A stretch of 64,000 nucleotides of DNA from contig NZ_JABBGK010000002.1 of NCBI RefSeq assembly GCF_012927355.1, forward strand, positions 124,001 to 188,000, written 5' to 3'. Shown here in pieces: positions 62,623-64,000 of this stretch (positions are counted from its first letter, which is position 1; the number at the start of each line of letters is the position of its first letter). Below the pieces are notes generated by a model. The model ran no database searches. It was not told the origin of the DNA and saw only the letters and a list, made by a program, of their open reading frames with translations. The translations under genes were made by a program, and so were the position numbers. The DNA comes from Rhizobium terricola (GTDB taxonomy: Bacteria > Pseudomonadota > Alphaproteobacteria > Rhizobiales > Rhizobiaceae).

Positions 62623-62939
62623 GGCTTCATCTAAGCATAGTCGCCGGACGCTTGATGCACTGCGAAACGACACAGCCACAAACATTTGCGACATTTCCAA
62701 TCTTGATTGAAATCAATATTGAAAAACTAAATATCTATATTTTTCAACTATATAACTTTTTGACGCCCGGAAACTGCTGAAATTAGTGGCGCAAAATGAC
62801 AAGCAATAGGCATTTGCACGGGACGCGCCCTGGCATCGCAAGCCTCGGGAAACCGAGAGCGATCAGGATGCGGCAAATTGTCGTTAACATCCTTGCCGTA
62901 GCATCAGCTAATTCACCTTAGGAATCAGAGCCCCGCTCC
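62623..62939. other. regulatory intergenic region between riboswitch-gbcA and the hypothetical gene at 62940
   Basis: AT-rich and gene-free. It contains a perfect anaerobox (62703-62716), and two CTATAT -10 candidates (62735-62740 and 62748-62753) on the plus strand. Promoters for the minus-strand riboswitch transcript and the plus-strand gene must both lie here. Confidence 0.55.
62703..62716. promoter_or_regulatory. FNR/FixK-type anaerobox TTGAT-TGAA-ATCAA
   Basis: A perfect 14-bp TTGAT-N4-ATCAA site lies between the divergent promoters. On the plus strand, CTATAT at 62735 places the centre near -37 of a start for the 62940 gene; toward gbcA it would sit about 80 bp before the riboswitch. 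FixK/FnrN/FnrL proteins bind this sequence under low oxygen. Confidence 0.75.
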
Positions 62940-63542
62940 ATGCAGAAGCTGAGATATTTCGCAGCCAACAAGCCCGACCCCAAGGCGGCCGTTTCGCCCA
63001 AGGCCGTGCACACGGAATTCCTGCGCACCGGCCGAATTTCGCGCCAGCGCGAGGACTGGCTGGCGGAAGAACGGCGCTACCTCACCTACGAGGAAGTCGC
63101 GGCCCGTACCGGACGCCGGCTGGAGGCCGCAGGCGAGACGACCCACAAACGGATCAACGGCTTTCACCGCTCGATCCAGTTCCCCAAGATGGTGTTCCAC
63201 AAGACGCTCGATAACAGCCCGCATCTCGGCTACTGCCACGTGACGGCGGCGCGGACCAATTTCGCCAAATATGCCGACGTCAAATGGGCCTTCTACATCG
63301 CCAACTTCTTTGCCGAAGTGGGCGGCGAGCAGTTCTTCGAGCATATCCGGCCGAATTATGCGCGGATGTATTTCGCCGTGGCGATCCATCCGGACAAGGA
63401 AACGCGCTCGATGGCGATCGACCGCTCGATCCGCCAGAACGGGCTGCTGTTCCGCACCCATGACCCGAAGGAAGCGCTGAAGAACGTTCTGATGCTCGGC
63501 ACCAGCAACGAGGACCTGCGCAAGATCATCGCCAAGCTCTGA
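62940..63542 (+). CDS. conserved hypothetical protein
   Basis: I do not recognise this 200-residue protein. It is basic, without signal peptide or membrane helix, and contains aromatic clusters (ADVKWAFYIANFFAEVGGEQ, FFEHIRPNYARMYFAVAI) and a final NEDLRKIIAKL. Similar-sized proteins occur in rhizobia as an uncharacterised family. The ATG is preceded by GGAATCAGAGCCCC. An anaerobox and -10 elements upstream suggest oxygen-regulated expression. Confidence 0.65.
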   Translation: MQKLRYFAANKPDPKAAVSPKAVHTEFLRTGRISRQREDWLAEERRYLTYEEVAARTGRRLEAAGETTHKRINGFHRSIQFPKMVFHKTLDNSPHLGYCHVTAARTNFAKYADVKWAFYIANFFAEVGGEQFFEHIRPNYARMYFAVAIHPDKETRSMAIDRSIRQNGLLFRTHDPKEALKNVLMLGTSNEDLRKIIAKL

Positions 63543-63567
63543 ACGCCCGGCCTCCCCTTCGGCCCCG

Positions 63568-64000
63568 TCAGAACCCGCCGACCGGCTGCTTCTTGTAGAT
63601 CAGCCAGTCCTTCGGCACATAATCGTTGGCGCCGTAGATCGTCACGGTGTTGCCGCCGGCGGCCTTGGAGGCGGCTAGCGCCTTTTCGGTGAAATTGGTG
63701 AAGTCGAAGGCGTTCGGCGCCTGTTCGGAGAAGCAGATGCCGAAGGACATCGGGATCTGGCCGAGGGCGCGACCGTTGCCTGCATTGACGACCGTGGTCC
63801 TGAGCTTGGTGCGCACCAGATCGACGATGCGGTTCACCTCCTCCTGCTCGGAGGTGTAGAGCAGCATGCCGAAGCGTCCGCCGTCGAAGCGGCAGGCGAA
63901 GTCACCGTCGCCGGCGACGGCCTCCATGACCTTGGCGACCTGCTTGAGGAAGCGCTCGGCGGAGGTCGGCCCCATCTGCTCGGAAAGACGGGCGAAATCG
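63568..64000 (-). CDS. degenerate GGDEF-domain protein, C-terminal fragment
   Basis: The frame continues past the right edge; visible are the last 143 residues. They resemble the second half of a diguanylate cyclase domain (DFACRFDGGRFGMLLY in place of the signature GGDEF, then PMSFGICFSEQ and ALAASKAAGGNTVTIYG). Replacement of the D and E suggests loss of cyclase activity; such domains can be c-di-GMP or GTP sensors or inactive. N-terminal domains lie outside the window. Confidence 0.75.
   Translation of the reverse strand, partial: DFARLSEQMGPTSAERFLKQVAKVMEAVAGDGDFACRFDGGRFGMLLYTSEQEEVNRIVDLVRTKLRTTVVNAGNGRALGQIPMSFGICFSEQAPNAFDFTNFTEKALAASKAAGGNTVTIYGANDYVPKDWLIYKKQPVGGF

Overview
The window is high-GC chromosomal DNA from an alphaproteobacterium, most likely Rhizobiaceae (Rhizobium/Ensifer/Ciceribacter-like). 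This rests on gene content and neighbourhoods (a histone-deacetylase-like gene next to xseB, dxs and tlyA; fabI beside aroC and a RibB fused to a RibA-like domain; BA14K and DUF1344 proteins; a bioMNY cassette), on rhizobial-style -10 elements (CTATAT), a Pho box, a TTGAT-N4-ATCAA anaerobox and short C/G-rich intergenic palindromes. Genus is not resolved, and no rRNA, tRNA, phage or complete IS was seen.

Left part (1-12.6 kb): housekeeping and metabolism. It holds a D-Ala-D-Ala carboxypeptidase start (cut by the window edge), a polysaccharide deacetylase, pdxH, a lipoprotein, a DnaJ-like protein, fabI, a phosphoglycerate-mutase-family phosphatase, a large PAS-GGDEF-EAL protein, aroC and a RibBX-type ribB. 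A divergent EamA transporter/MocR regulator pair follows. At 14.4-16.2 kb lies an AT-richer islet with a translationally coupled DUF5343/Swt1-HEPN gene pair.

Middle (16-38 kb): an unknown membrane protein, a YcaQ-like glycosylase with a GNAT protein, the biotin ECF transporter bioMNY, a complete pqqABCDE operon followed by a periplasmic-type PQQ sugar dehydrogenase, a thioesterase, the histone-deacetylase-like gene and xseB. An MNT/HEPN toxin-antitoxin pair and a pirin gene then separate xseB from dxs. After dxs come a small Cys-rich secreted protein, an MFS transporter, a YkgJ-like protein, a VapBC module with a clear palindromic operator, sodB, and a LysR regulator divergent from two small monooxygenase-like genes.

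Right part (38-64 kb): three chemoreceptors (one with a periplasmic CxxCH haem motif) around a DUF4424 gene, tlyA with an rRNA/tRNA methyltransferase, an animal-type haem peroxidase, and enoyl-CoA hydratase and acyl-CoA dehydrogenase genes with a LiuR-like operator upstream. Next are a two-gene operon of a Cache sensor protein and a pentameric ligand-gated ion channel homologue, a PhoB-box-controlled phoX, a CorA/ZntB transporter and BA14K. Last come a Rieske oxygenase/reductase pair (gbcAB-like) headed by a cobalamin riboswitch, a conserved protein with an upstream anaerobox, and a degenerate GGDEF protein cut by the edge.

The most novel-looking items are the Cache-pLGIC operon, the B12 riboswitch on gbcAB, the DUF5343/HEPN module and the haem-binding chemoreceptor.
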